Assembly: GCA_008729055.1 (NCBI GenBank) | Contig: SDUX01000010.1 | Span: 3,549,090 to 3,613,089, forward strand | Origin: Pyropia haitanensis | Taxonomy: Eukaryota; Rhodophyta; Bangiophyceae; Bangiales; Bangiaceae | Length of the DNA stretch: 64,000 nt | Reading direction: 5' to 3' | In this document: positions 30,606 through 45,744 of the stretch, piece by piece | Layout: the number at the start of each line of letters is the position of its first letter | Numbering within the stretch: the stretch's first letter is position 1 | Translations under genes and position numbers: made by a program | Notes under the pieces: generated by a model | What the model saw: only the letters and a program-made list of their open reading frames with translations | Database searches by the model: none | Told to the model about the DNA's origin: nothing

Positions 30606-31655
30606 ATGGCCGACGCCCCCGCCGCGGCAGCCCCTCCTCCCAGCGGCGGCATTGTTTTTGGTGGTCCCCCCGCGGCAGGGCCCGCCCCCGGCGATACGGC
30701 CGGCGGTGGTGGGGGCCACGGGATGGCGGGCGGCACGGCGGCGGCGCCGCCCTATACGGGACAGGGCCAGTTGGCCACCTCGGAGGACGCGTCGGTAGCG
30801 GCGGCCGTGGCCGCTGCGGCCTTGGTCACCGGTGCCGCGGATGCGGCTGGCGGGGGTGGTGGCGGCGGGCCCGCAGCGGGTGCGGGCGGAGCTGCTGGCG
30901 GGGACGCGGCGGCGGCGGCCGCCGCTGGCCGTCCTGGCGGCGACGGCAGCGCCGGCGCGGAGGTCAAGACGGGTGTGACGGGCGGGATGCCGTCGGTGGG
31001 TGCCGCCCAGCAGCCGCCGCAGCCGCCACTACCTGGCCACCCCCACTACCCGATGCACCAGCCCCCGCCGGGGCCAGGGGGAATGGTCATGGGCGCGCCG
31101 GGGGGCCCGCCGCAGCAGCCACCACCGGGAATGATGTTCCCGCCTGGGGTGGTCGACGCCATGGGGGGGGCACCACCGATGCTCGGCGGCGCCGGTGGAG
31201 ATGCGGCCGCCGCTGCGGCGGCAACGGCGGCAGCGGCGGCAGCCATGAGCGGCGGCGGTGGGGGTGCTCCCGCAGAAGCGGGTGCTGCCGCCGCCGCCGT
31301 CAGCCCACCCGCTGGCGAGGAGTCCACGCCCGTCTTGTTTGTCAACCCCCGCCAGTTTCTCCGCATCGTTAAGCGGAGAGAGAGCCGGAAAAAGGCGACC
31401 GGCTCGGACGTGACCATGTACACGCCTCGCAAGCGGAAATACCTCCACGAGTCCCGCCACAAGCACGCGGTGGGGCGGAAGCGTGGACCGGGCGGCCGCT
31501 TCCTGTCCAAGGAGGAGCGGGAAAGCCTAGCCAAGTCGGGGGGGGGTCTTGCGGCGGAGAACGACTCGGACGACAGCCACCAGGAGGGGCAGACGCCGCC
31601 ACCTTCGGACGATGCCAAGGGCGAAGGGGCTGCCGGCGCCGCTGCTTTACAATGA
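30606..31655 (+). CDS. NFYA: CCAAT-binding factor subunit NF-YA (HAP2), 349 aa
   Basis: Sequence-specific subunit of the NF-Y (HAP2/3/5) transcription factor, which binds CCAAT with NF-YB and NF-YC. Intronless; start ATG 30606 (GAGCATGGCC). The N-terminal 240 residues are Ala/Gly/Pro-rich with Gln-Pro stretches (QQPPQPPLP), a transactivation-type composition. The conserved domain is at about 243-303: FVNPRQFLRIVKRRESRKK (A1 helix, binds NF-YB/C) and KRKYLHESRHKHAVGRKRG then GGRFL (A2 DNA-binding segment with the invariant Arg/His residues). The linker between A1 and A2 is a few residues longer than usual (ATGSDVTMYTPR). An acidic tail follows. CCAAT boxes in its own upstream region suggest possible autoregulation (inference). 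Confidence 0.95.
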   Translation: MADAPAAAAPPPSGGIVFGGPPAAGPAPGDTAGGGGGHGMAGGTAAAPPYTGQGQLATSEDASVAAAVAAAALVTGAADAAGGGGGGGPAAGAGGAAGGDAAAAAAAGRPGGDGSAGAEVKTGVTGGMPSVGAAQQPPQPPLPGHPHYPMHQPPPGPGGMVMGAPGGPPQQPPPGMMFPPGVVDAMGGAPPMLGGAGGDAAAAAAATAAAAAAMSGGGGGAPAEAGAAAAAVSPPAGEESTPVLFVNPRQFLRIVKRRESRKKATGSDVTMYTPRKRKYLHESRHKHAVGRKRGPGGRFLSKEERESLAKSGGGLAAENDSDDSHQEGQTPPPSDDAKGEGAAGAAALQ

Positions 31656-32701
31656 CTGCTTGTCGGGTCACCCCCCCGCCCAACCCCCATCGCCTTGTAT
31701 TCTTGATCGTCGTCTGGTTTGTTTTTTCTGTTTGCTTGCGTTTACTGCTTGTGCCGATGTGTTTGCATCGCAGCGTGTTGTGCCATCTCTTTCCTCTCGC
31801 CTGCACTGTGGACGCCTGTTGAAGCGTGGTGCTCCCACGTTGTGGGGAGGGTGTGGCGTGCCTATCCTGTGCCACAGGGTTGTGTAGATGCTGTGCCGGA
31901 CGTACGTGTGTGGACGTGTGCGTGCGAGCGTTATTGTGATGACGTCGTGTAGCGGGCTGTGTGGCACGTTGTTACGGCACGGGGCTTTGACGTCTGCGCC
32001 TGCTCCTCCTTGTCACTTGCGTTTGTGTGGGGTTCAGCTGTTCAGCTTTTGCGGGATCTGTTGTTGTTTTTTTTTTTCCTTCACGCTGGAGTCTGGAGGG
32101 TTCCGTTTCTCATTGAATGATATCTCTTCCGTCTCCTTTTTTTGGCTCCATGGACATTTCCGTACATCATACCTTTTGGTCGTTTCCTGCCTCATGCTTG
32201 TTTCTCCACCGATGAGGTGTCCGCGCTAGGGAGAGCTGCCTATGGGACAGCAACACAAGTGGGAACGCGATTGGGTAACACTCGCCTAGCGTGCGGAGAG
32301 AACGCACCTATCGTACGGGTGGCGTCTCCTCATGCTGTACAGCGTGACCGGAGCAGCGGCCCCAAGCACCAAACTATACGACAGCAATGGCGGTGCAGTC
32401 CACATCCGTCGAATCACGGTCGCGCCCGGATTCCAAAACAAGACGCGGGCAGAGGCCAACATGAATCTCGTAAGGCGCAGAACCCTTCCGGTCCGGCCGC
32501 ACCGCCAAGCTGACCAAAGCTCAGCGATACCAAAGAGCCCACAGACAGGGGCCATGAATGAGAGGAATACCAAAAAGTGGAGAGGATTGACATGAATGAA
32601 GAGGAAGGACGACACCTACTAGACAAGGTGGCAGCAAGGCTGCGACAACAGACAACGGACCATGCTTGGACACAAAATGAAGGCTAATATAGCGGGATAG
32701 T
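31656..32701. other. Convergent 3' intergenic region
   Basis: Between the NF-YA stop and the ATP synthase beta stop. T-rich and far less GC-rich than most of the window (for example the T run near 32068). It holds both 3' UTRs. No gene seen. Confidence 0.55.
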
Positions 32702-34713
<2,012 letters not shown>

Positions 34714-35219
34714 GATGAAAGGGGAAAAGGGAGAGCACGTCGACGCAGACTGGCGGAGGAGGGCGTCACGGACGACCCGGATCGCGGCAATCACGTCCCC
34801 CGATCCGCGGAGAGCGACCGCGGGAGCAAGGTCGACTGCCGCGTGAACGCCCCGCTCACTGATGCCAACGCCCACCAGCTGCTACGGAGAGGGGGGCCCA
34901 CCGCCGAATGGTCGGACCCCCATCCTGTGGCCCAGCTGGTTGGGAGCGTCCCCGGGCCGCCCGACAAATGTGAGGCACGCTCTCACAGGTCGACCGTGTT
35001 CATTGTGTTCTCAGTGACAATCAAAACGAAGTTGGATGCGAAGAGTAATTTAGTCATGTTGTTGGAGAAATAAAGTCTAACTAAGCCCAAACTGACTCCA
35101 CAGAAATTGTGTCCGTATTTGCGTATTGCACAGTCCACAGTACATTACACATGGAAAGACCGCGCCAAGGCCACTGCCACCAGAGCAGTATGGGTTGAAG
35201 ATCTTCTCAATCGGGACAG

Positions 35220-35297
35220 CCAATGATGACCATGCGTAGCTCAATTGGTGTGCATCGTCTGCCCAATGATGTGTCCTGGGTCGAGTCTTCAGCCAAT
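35220..35297 (+). promoter_or_regulatory. Paired CCAAT boxes upstream of the ATP synthase beta gene
   Basis: CCAAT at 35220-35224 (AGCCAATGATG) and at 35293-35297 (AGCCAATGGG), 73 nt apart, about 510 and 580 nt upstream of the minus-strand ATG at 34713. Paired CCAAT boxes fit NF-Y control of a housekeeping promoter; this is inference from motif and position only. Confidence 0.35.
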
Positions 35298-38200
35298 GGG
35301 GACACACAACGTTGGACACATTGGCTGCCACAGCGTCTCAGTGTCATTGACAGAAGGGCATGCTGCCTTTCGAAAGTTCGAAACCCGCCGCTGCTACGAG
35401 ATGAAACTTCCGCCTGCTGCCCGCCGACAGCGGGCAAGCCACGCCCGCGGCGGCCTCTGCCGTCACGAGCCGCCGTCCACATCTCGTCCCCCCCGACGGA
35501 CCAGATGGCGCCCGCAGATGCGCCCCGGGCAGTGGCGGCGGCGGCGGCATTTTCCTCCCCCGCCCACTGCCCAGATGCGTGCCACTCGACTGTGTACCAC
35601 ACCCCTACGAGTTGGTGCGAAGGGGTCACCCGCGCACCTCCGATGGCGGTGACGGCGGCGGCTGCGCTGGGTGCCAGGGCAACCTCTCTCGCCCAATCGT
35701 CACGGGCGCTGCCGCTACAGCCGTGCAGGCGGCAATGTCGGCGGCGGCGGCAGCGGTCGTGGCGGTGGGCGGGCAGGCGGACTGGCGGGCGGGCGATGGG
35801 GTGTACCATCGCGTGCCCGCGCAGCCAGCCACCGCGTACCCGTGGATGTTCGTCGCGCGGTAGCGGTGGGAGCACCGCTGACCGGGGACGGGGTACGGGG
35901 CGGGAAGGAATGGGGGTGTCCGTCCGGCCGAAGAGCTTGGCGTTAATGCCGGAAGCAACGACGCCGATGCTGCGCCACCGACACATCAGCCACACAGAGG
36001 AGATTAATGCCAGGGTCACATAACGGAAAGAAGACGGGAGGCATGTTGAGAGGCCAGATAAGGACTACGCAACATGGTACGCGTCCCTTACGATGAGGTT
36101 GTCCCCCACGACCGCCGTCACTGCAGTGGGGGCGGTACGTACCCATGGCCACATGATAATGAATCTATGGTGGCGGGCCGCCAACTGTGCCGGCCTTGTC
36201 CCTACTGCTTCCTGTTGTCACTCGTGAAGAAGACTTCCACTCCAGCACGGCAGTTTCTTGCACTCAGGCGGTAACCCGTCCTAGCGGCGCGGCAACTCAC
36301 CGGAACAGCAGGGCGCCGCTGTCAGCGGATCCCACCCGGCCACAGGCCAACATGCGAGAGACCAATCCACCCCCCTCAGTCTCCCCTGATCCCTGCTTCC
36401 CCATTTTGGAACTGCACGTGATGGTGGCCTCCACGGCCTCTGATGACACGCAAAAAGCCCAAACCCTGTGGCTCTGTATATAGCGTAACCCCCGGGTGCA
36501 AGACGAGGCGGTCAGCCCTCCGCTTTGCTGGCGGGCGCCTGCACGCCAGCGTGGCGGCCCCCACCCCGTGCAGCCGTTTGCGTGCGCCTTTTGAGACCGC
36601 CGTCGCCCAGCAGCAGCCGCCACAACCCACACAGCCCTCCCCCGCCCCCCCCACAGCAAAGGAAGGCCGCGATGAGGGACCCATGCGCTTGGCTGCCACA
36701 CGTCGCGGGAACAGAGAGAGGTACCCGCTGCTGACCACCTTGCAAAGGACTCTCGGGGGAGGCGCGCTTCCCTGCGGCGACTGGGTGCGCACCCACCCTA
36801 AACCTGAACAGCACGCCTCGAAGGGATCCAGAATGCCGGGGGCGTGGCCCTGATGGTGCTTCAGGCGGGCAAGCGCCACCCCCTCGCCACACGTGCGGAG
36901 GCGCCGTCGATCGCTCGTCGGCGCGGGCCACGCTGTCGACGATGAGGGGTCCGCGGCGCCGCGACCGGGGCGCGCCTCGCAACGAAACGTGGCGCTGGCC
37001 AGGAGTTGCCGCTGCCCGCCGAGCAGAGGACTTGAGCGCTCGCCTGTGATTCAAAATGGAGGCACGCGGGGGCGGTCAACCCAACCCGCACGACCGCAAC
37101 GGCCATTGGTCGCCGGCCGAGCGCTGGCTCGTGGGTGGATCACACCCAACTCGCGAGCAGATCCCAGCCCCGTGGCACGCGTGGCCCCGCCTGGCCCAGC
37201 TGGCGTGTCTGGCGGCCCACCCCACGCCTGCACGGCTTCCACTCTCGAAATGTGAAAACTGACGCGGTCGGCGGGCCGGGCACGCCGCCACCCCCCCCCC
37301 CCCCCGCGTCCACCGTGCTGCGCGTGCCGTTTGCCGTCCAGACTGGCCGCCCATTTCCACTCTGGCCGGCCGCCCGGCCAGCTGGGGACCAGGAAAGTCT
37401 CACCGACGTGGCGCCCGTCCCCTCCACGCTCCCTTCCTTGGCAAGGCCCCCGCCCTCCCGCTCGGGGCTGAGTTGCGGCTTCCGCGGCGGCACGCCGCCG
37501 CCCTCCGCTCTGCCCCTCCAGCCCAGTCATCCGTCCCGACCACGACCCCCCACCCCCCAGCCATTCGCAGCCTGACACGCACGGCCGCGCGGTCCGGTGG
37601 TGCGGGGGGGGCGGTCACGGGGGCACAGCTGGGAGAGGGTGGCGACCGCACGCACCGTGGGTGCTGCTGCGGGGGTGGCGGTGATGGCGGCGGCGGCCGC
37701 CGGCGAAGGGGGGCGCCAGCCGCCCTCTTGGCCGCCTGTGCCGATGATCGGCAGCCCGTTGCACCGGGCCAGGGGTGGCGACGGGGGAGGCGGCGGGAGC
37801 CGCGGCGGGCCGGCGAGGCCGTGCCACCTGGACGCTGCGCTGCCTGGCACGCCGCCCCGGCCGTAGAGGCCGATTGTGGGGACAGCGGGGGGGGGGGAGG
37901 GCGAGCCAGGGAGGTGGCATCGTCCTGTGGGGGCGGGACTGGCTGCAAGCTGGTGGCCGCAGGCACACGGTACGGGGCGGATATTCATTTTGTCTTCTTC
38001 TGTTTTGGCCCTTTTCGCACCCCGCACGCCCACCCGCGCCCCCGCCAGCCACACCACCTGCGCCGCTGCCAAGCCCCGCGCCAGCACCCGCGCGTCGCCA
38101 GCTGGAAACGCCCCCCGCCACGGCCGTGTGGGGGAACGGCACCGTGTTCCCACGTGCTGTCCGCAGACTGGGGGTCGGGCAGGCAACTGCCGTCGTTGCT

Positions 38201-38412
38201 GCACCAACAAGAGTGCGCCGTCCACAACACCCCCCCCCCCCGCAGCCACCGGCACGGGTGGCCCCCCCCCTCCCGCCGGGCCCCACTCTACTTGCCAAGT
38301 GGTGGCCACCGTCATTGGATGAAGGCGCGGGAGACGGCGCTCCTGATTGGCTGTCGGCTCGGCCGGCCGGCCAAGAGCACCCGCCCCAGTGTCCAGTGGA
38401 CGGGCCCGCGGT

Positions 38413-38470
38413 CGCGGTGGCGCGCGGGAGCGGTGGCGCGCGGGCGCGGTGGCGCGCGGGCGCGGTGGCG
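38413..38470. repeat. 16-bp tandem repeat, 3.6 copies
   Basis: The unit CGCGGTGGCGCGCGGG occurs at 38413-38428, 38429-38444 (first base A) and 38445-38460, plus a 10-nt partial copy. Non-coding. Confidence 0.85.
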
Positions 38471-39088
38471 GCCACCGCTGGCCTGGCCATTGAGGGGGCG
38501 CGCCGAGCACTGCGCACGCCAGACTTGACGCCCGCGCGCCACACTTGCTGGCGGCTCGCGCCGCCCGCCGCGCGCGGCGGGGGCCGGGGCGGGGGGGGGG
38601 GGGCGGGGGGCGGCCGGCCGCCCCGGCCGCGTCCCACTCTGCAGCCCCGCGCCGACCCACACGCGCTCTCCGCGGGCCCCAGCGCGTGATTGGGCGCGGG
38701 ACGGCACAACGGGGGGCGGGAGCGCGGGCGGGGCCGGGCCCGTCATCCACCGGCCGGCCACTCACCAGGCGCGCCCACCCCCCCCCACGCACCGCCGCTG
38801 CCACTGGGAGGGTGGCCGCGCGAGGCGTGTAGCGATGGCCTGGCGGGGGGCGCGCCCGCGCACGCCGCCCCCCCGCCACCGCCGCGTCCTGGGGGCGCGC
38901 CGCGCCCAACCGAGCGCGCTGGGCCTACGACGCGCGACCCGCGCATGTGCTGGCTACGAGGCGGCGGGCGGCGCGGCGCGGCCCCCCCCCACCCCCCCCG
39001 CAACGCGCCCGCAGAGGAGCCGGCAGACCTGGCGGGAGGCGGACGGCGGGCGGCAGCGGGTCGCCGCCGGCCGACGCGCGCGCCGCCT

Positions 39089-39119
<31 letters not shown>

Positions 39120-39405
39120 TTCCACCTCTCTCACGCTCCCCCCCAGCCACACCTCCCTCGCACCTCACCACGCTCTCTCTCCCCGCCGCCGCGCTCCGCC
39201 GCCGCGCTCCGCCACCGCCCTCGCTCCGCGGCCACCGCGCGCTCGCTTCCCCAACGACGGGCGTGCCGCGGACGCCGCCAGCCTCCCCCGCCACGCCCGC
39301 CCGCCGCGCGCGCCGCACACGCACACGCCGCCCGCCCCCCAATCGCGGGCTACCCCCAACTTGAGCATTTGCCACGCCACCCCCCCCCCCCCCCCCCCCC
39401 CCCCC
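39089..39405. repeat. Two very long C homopolymers (C28 and C26)
   Basis: C runs at 39089-39116 and 39380-39405 flank pyrimidine-rich sequence. They could form i-motif/G-quadruplex structures and are prone to length error. Upstream of the kinase gene. Confidence 0.85.
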
Positions 39406-40177
39406 TCCACACTCCCCCCCCTCCGCCTCCGCCCCACGCTGCCCCTTTTCCCCCGCGGCGCCTCTCCCTCGGCGGCCACCTCACCGCGCCGCTCCTGACC
39501 GGCCGCTGCCGCGGCGCCACCTCTGCGCGGTCCCGCGGGGGGCGGCGCGCCGCGGCGGGGACGCGACCCCCCCCCCCCCGCCGCCGCGACCGCACCACGA
39601 CCACATTCTGCCGCCGCCGCCTCTCTGCCACTATCACCGCCGCCTGCGAGGTGCGTGGCGGCCAGCCGCACGGGGCGGCCAGTGTGGTCGTCTCGCTCTG
39701 CGGGGGGGGGGCGGGGGCAGAGCAGAGTGGGGCAAAGGGGGTGGCAGAGTCTGGAGCGGCCGCGGCTGTGCGCCGCCCCCCGCGCTCCCCCCCCCCCCCC
39801 TCCCCCGCGGCGTGCACGGCCGCACCTGCGCGTTTGCCCTCCATCGCGCCGCGGCGGCCGCAGCGGCTGGGCGGTGGGCGCCCGACCGCGGCCACGCCGG
39901 CGGGGTGTGGCGGGGTGTTGGGGGCTGCGGCGGCGCGGGCGGGGGAGGCGGGGCGGACCCCCGCCGCCGCGGCGGCCGCCGCGTATCCGCCGCCCGGCCG
40001 CCCGTCGCGGCGCGCGGCGCGGCGCGGGCGGCGGCGCCCCGCTGAGCGGGCGGCGGCCGCGGCGGGCGGCCATTGGGGGAGGGGCGGGGCGGCCCCGGCG
40101 GCGCGCCGCCGACGCCCGCCGCCCGCGGTCGCGCCGCCGCCGGCCGCCGCCGCCGGGCGGCGCCGCACCCGCGGGCC

Positions 40178-40223
<46 letters not shown>

Positions 40224-40589
40224 GGCGCGGCCGGCACGGGCAGACGGCGGCCCGCCGTCCGCGGCGCCCGCCGCTGCCGCGCCGCTCACCGCACCACCGC
40301 GGCCGCGTCCACGCCGTGCTGCGGGCGTGCCGACGAGGGGGGGGGGCGCGCAGGGGGGGAGGCGGGCGGCGACGGCCGCCGCCGCGCCGGTGCGGCCGGG
40401 CGGGGGGGCGCTAGCCGTGGGGGGGGTTGAGCGGAGCCGGCAGCTGCCGACGGTGGGACGGCCCGCCGGCTACCCGACGGGCGGTGCCGCCGGCTGGCGC
40501 CCAGCCCCGTTGCTGCGGCGGTCCGCGGTGCACCCCCGTCCCGACGCGCCCGGCGCTTCTTTGTGTCAGTGACGTTCCCGACAAGGACA

Positions 40590-40593
<4 letters not shown>

Positions 40594-40631
<38 letters not shown>
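40594..40631 (+). repeat. (GAC)n microsatellite
   Basis: About 13 GAC units directly upstream of the kinase ATG at 40660. They are out of frame with it, so they lie in the 5' leader or promoter. Confidence 0.75.
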
Positions 40632-40632
<1 letters not shown>

Positions 40633-40659
40633 CGGCCCGGCGGCCGGCGGTCTTGCGCC

Positions 40660-40730
40660 ATGGTCACCGACGCGTCGACGGCGGCGGCCGAGCCGCCGCC
40701 GCCGCCGCAGCCACCGCTGCCGGCGGCGGC

Positions 40731-40765
<35 letters not shown>

Positions 40766-43700
40766 CGCCGACGGCGCCCGCCGACGTCTTGGCCGACATG
40801 GACGTGACGACCGCGGTGGGCGACTATGTGCTGTACCACACGCTGGGGGTGGGCGAGTTTGGCAAGTACGTTGTGTGGCGGCCTGCGGGGGGGACGTGAG
40901 GAGGGGCAGGAGCCGGGGGGGGGAGTGCCGCGCGCGACAGGGGCGGCGCGCGCGTGCCCCAGCAGCGGCCAGCGGTCGGGGGTGGACGCCCGGGGCGGCG
41001 GCCGTGCGGGGGGGGAGCGTGCGCACGTGCTTGTCCGCCAAGGGCGCGGCGCTGTGCTGCGTGGTGGGGGGCCGTTTGGACGCGGACAGGGTGGATGCGG
41101 CTGCCAGGGGGACGTGTGCAGTCCAGCCGAGGGGTGCGCCCGCTGGTGGGGCGCCTCTGCGTGGCGCAGGGAGGCCGCTGAGCCACGGGAGGAGCCGCGG
41201 GCGGCGCAGGAGACTCACATCCGGACCCCCCCCCCCCTTGTTGCTCCGCGGTGCTTGCTTGTGTGCGACCGCCGGCGGTGTGCTGCCGGGCGGGGCGTGG
41301 TTGCCCCGGTCGCTCGCAGGGTCAAGTATGCCAAGCACAAGGACACGGGCGAGGTGGTGGCCATCAAGATTATGAACAAGTCCATTATCAAGGAGCGGGA
41401 CTTTACGATGCAGGTCAAGCACGAGGTACGGTTGGGGGGCGGCGCCCGTTGCTGGGCCGGGGGGGGGGGGGGGGGCCCGGCGGGGGGGACCCCCGGCGGG
41501 GGCGGACCCCCCGTCGTGTTTTGCTCACCGGCGTCGGTGACACGGCCGGGGGGGGGGGGGGGCGGGAGGTGTCGCCCGTTGTCACGGCGTTGATGGGCGG
41601 GGTGGCGGTGTGGGCGGCGCTGCCTCTGGGGGGACGGGGAGGGGCACGTCAACCCCCACGCGGGGTTGCATCTGGGTGTCACGCATGATACTGACGGTTT
41701 GCGTTGTGGGCACCCGCGCCAACCCCGCTCCAACCCCCTTTTGTCGTCTGGCTTTGCCTGGCATGGCGTGTTTTTTTGCTTTTTTTTTTCCCCACCTCCT
41801 GGCGGCCGCACAGATTTCCATCCTCAAGCGCCTCAACCACCGCCATATCGTGCACCTGCGGGAGGTGCTTGCGTCTGCCACAAAGCTGTATCTGGTTATG
41901 GACTATGTCAATGGCGGGGAGCTGTTTGACCTGCTGGAGCAGCAAGGAGCTCTCAAGGAAGATGTGGCCCGCCGGTTCTTTCATCAGCTCGTGGACGCTA
42001 TCAGCTATTGTCACTCGGTGGGGGTCAGCCACCGGGACCTCAAGGTATGCTTTGCTGTCCTCATCTGGCGTGTTTCTCTCTCCGCGCATGGCTCCTCTTG
42101 TTCGTGCTCTGGCTGATTGTGCGACACTGCTTGGGGTCGAGCGCTAACCATCCATTTCTCTCCTTGCTTTTTGTGGGCTTGTCACCTGTTGTTTTCTTCT
42201 GCTCGCGGCGTCCTGCCTACCCCGCGTTGGTCCGCTGTAGCCAGAGAACCTGATGCTGTGCAAGGCGACGGGGGACCTCAAGATTACGGACTTTGGCTTC
42301 TCGGCCATGCGCGACAAGATCGATGTCCTCCTCCACACCCAGTGCGGCACCCCCGACTACATTGCCCCCGAGGTCATTGACCTGCCCGAGGGTGGCTACA
42401 ACGGCGCCAAAGCCGACGCGTGGTCCATTGGCGTCATCTTGTACGCGCTGATTGTCGGGCAGTTGCCGTTTGGTGGCCCAAACTCGGACGCGCTCTTTGA
42501 CGCCATCATGAACTGCCGGGTCACCTACCCGTCGTCGGTCAGTCCCGGCGCGCGGGCTGTCATGGAGCGGCTGCTGGTGCTGGACCCGGCGTCGCGGGCG
42601 ACGTTGGAGGAGGTGAAGACCATGCCATGGTTCCAGGACAATCGGCTGGCGTCGAGCCGCGAGCCGCGGGCCTCCCGCAATGCCCTCATCACGTCGTACA
42701 ACCGGTCGACGCGGCGGCGGGCAGCAGCGTCGACGGCGGCGGCTGCGGTGGCCACGGGCGCGCCGCCGCGGACCGACGCGGCGTCACACGCGGACCGGTC
42801 TCTGCCGCCGCTGCTGAGCGGCGTCTCTGCACAGGGCGTTCGTGGGAGGATAGCAGCGATGGCGACCACCCCCGCCGCTCTCTTGACTGACAAAAGCAGC
42901 ACGAGCCTGGTGAGCGTACCGACGCTGCCACCGGGCGGCACTCGCGAGTCAGCGGGTCGGCTGCCGGCCGAGGTTGACCCGCCGTTGCGCTACGCGCCCC
43001 TGCCGTTGGCGGCCTCCTCACAGGACCCGCCGGATCCGCCGAGCTCCCCGTTCGCCCCCGTGGCGGACGACATGGAGAATAGCGGCCATGAGGACTCGGA
43101 CGATGCCGTTTCCACCGCCGTCACCTTTATCCAGGATGAGGCCGACGCCGACGGCGGCGACGAGCGCGAGCCGGTGGTGCCTGCAGACTTGGCGGACGTG
43201 CCATCACCGGCACGGCTCGACCGCGCGGCGCAGGCCCCGACCGAGCTCCCAGACCGGGCCGCCGTCATGGACGACGTGGAGCCGTCGGCGCGCCCCAGCG
43301 GTGATTATGCGGGACCCTCTCACCGGGAGTGGCACGTTAGCGACATGAGCGATGACAGCGTAGCGTTCCGCCTGCGGGGCGGCAGTCCGGGCTCGCCGTC
43401 GGGCCTGGCTGGTGCCGCCGACGCCGACGCGGCGGGCGGACGGACGGTCGGCAAGGCCCGCGGTGGTCCACCGCCGCTTGGCGTGTCGCCCGAGGCGGGC
43501 CGAATGCCTCGGCCGCTAGGGCTGTACGGAGGAGCCCCACCGCTGACGTCACGGGATAGCTCGCAGGTCAGCGTCGGCGACTTGGACAGGGCGGCTGGGG
43601 AGCCCCCACTGCCCGCCTCGCCCGTGGCGGTTCCGCCTCTCGCCGGTGGGGAGCCTGCACGTGTGCCCTTTCGCCGGCCAACGCTGGCGGCGGCAGCAGT

Positions 43701-45681
43701 ACGCCGTGGCGAGCTGCGGACCGACCGGTCTGTGGCGCCCGGTGGGGGGCGGCGTAGCCCGTGCTCCCCCTCCCGGGGCGGCGGCGGCGGCGGTGGTGGC
43801 GCCCATCTGTTGACGAATGCGGGCGTGTCGCTCATCCGCAAGACGTCCGCGCTGCTGCACCAGGCGGCGCACGTGGCGTCGTCGTCTGCGCCGTCGTCGC
43901 CGCGGAGCGACACAGGCCCGCCGGTGCTGGGCAGCCCGCCCACGCCGCCAGCGGGGGGGCAGCCACCGGCCAAAGCGGCTGCCTGGCGGCGGCGGGTCGG
44001 CGGCTCTTCCGGGCGCTCCTCCCGTGGGGGCAGCGGGTCCACCTCCCCGGTGCTCCCACCCGGGCCAGTGGACGCGGTCCCCGTAGGCGGTGTTGTTGCT
44101 GCCGGGTCTAAGCGCCCCCACGCGGAGCCCACCCACGCGCTACCCCCGCTGTACGATGGAGCGCCCCCGCCGTCTGCGTCTGGCGATGCGCCGGCGTTGC
44201 CCCTACGGGGTGCGCCGCGGGCTGCAGCCGAAGAACAACGGCTCGCGACGGCCGGTGGCGGCGGCGCCGATGGCGTCGTGCCCTGGCCTTTTGGCTCCAT
44301 CGATGACCTCAACGTGAGCCGGAGGAGCAGCATTAGCGACGGCAGCCGCCGCTCCAGCTACGACGCAAAGACGGTCAACTCCACGTTTGTGCAGCCGTCG
44401 ACAGTGTCGAGCAGCCGCCGCGCACGTCGTCCGCGGACGCCGGATCCCGACGGCGCGCCGCGGCTGTCCATCTCCTCGTCCAGCGATGGGGACCTGCCGT
44501 CCGTTCAGGACTTTCGTGACCGGTCGGTGCGCCTGCTGAACGTTGAGCCCCCGCGGGCGGCGGCGGCGGCGCGGCCACCCGTGGTGGCGCCGCCTTCGCC
44601 TCCACCGTCGCCGCCCTCGTCTGTGCAGGCACCTCCCCCCACTGCACAGGCAGCTCTCCCCGCTGCGCAGGTGTCGACGTCGGTGGGGGTGGCCGCGACG
44701 GCGGACCGTCCGGCTGCGTTGTTGGGGGGGCGAGGGTTCGGCACCGCCCCCGCTGCGTCGGCTGCCTCGATCCGCTCGCGGGCCTCGTTTGCCGACCTGC
44801 GGCTCCCACCCGGCGCCACGAACTCGCCGCTGCCGCCCCTTAGCGGCAGCCCGTACGGCGCGTCGCCGGTCAAGGAGGACCACCTCTTGGCGGGACGGTC
44901 TCTCGCTGTCCGTTTTGCGGCGGGCCTTCAGCGCTGGCGTGCCAGCGATACCCCCGCCGCCGAGGTGGCCGAGGAGGTGGAGGCGCTGCTGGACTTTCTG
45001 CCGGCCCTCCCGTCCCACCTCCCCGGTGGTGGGGCCGAGGCGGCGCGCTTTCGCGGTGGCGTGTCGACGCTGCGGGCGTTTATCGTGGAGCTGTCCCACT
45101 CGGTTGCGGCGGGCGGACCCGACAGCCGCTGTGTGTCCCCGCCGGGTGGGCTTGTGCACTCTCCCTCTGACGGGGGGAGCTCGCTTGGCGCAGGAGAGGA
45201 CGGGACATCCACGACCGCCGGCGCCTCACGCAAGGTGGATGGACCCGGAGGCAGGGAGGTGATGGTTTTGCCAGGCGAACACGGCGACGGCCACACGGTC
45301 GCTTCACCCGATGGGCGCGGCGACGGCCTCTCAGATGGGGAGAGCAGCGCGGACACGATGCTTGAGCAGGAGCGGCGGCGACGGCAGGTCAGCGACCTTC
45401 TCCGGATGGTCCTCAACCATGTTGGCACCGGTGGTGGCAGCGGAAGCGGCGGCATCCGGCCATCGTCTCCGGCTTTGTCAGACCCGTGCCTGGGCAGCAG
45501 TGCCAGCGGCAGTAGCGGGCGGCTGCGGCGGCTCGGCGCGGATATGATGTTTAGTGACGATGACTGCTCGATTGCCAACATCCAGGCCGCCCTGATGCTG
45601 GTCCACGGTGGGCGCCAAGAGTCCAACTTGGCCGCCGAGCTAGATCACCTCGTCGCCCTCCAGCGGCAGCAACTGCAACAG

Positions 45682-45744
<63 letters not shown>

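Larger units (their letters stand above)
34714..40659. other. Six-kilobase intergenic region, no gene recognised
   Basis: No frame gives a recognisable protein. Features seen: an AT-richer stretch 34980-35110; frames open on both strands at 35207-36020, which I treat as compositional; a TATA-like GTATATAG at 36476-36483 with no identifiable downstream gene; a 16-bp repeat at 38413; C28 and C26 runs near 39089 and 39380; and a GAC array just before the kinase gene. Part of it must be the kinase promoter and leader. Confidence 0.4.

Noticed and set aside
35376..35385. GTTCGAAACC resembling a tRNA T-loop
   Set aside because: No T-stem pairing, anticodon arm or acceptor stem around it on either strand.
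35207..36023. Overlapping 260-270-codon frames on both strands
   Set aside because: Neither has a recognisable motif and each is the mirror of the other; likely compositional.
36476..36483. GTATATAG as a TATA box
   Set aside because: No gene can be recognised downstream, so I do not list it as a promoter.
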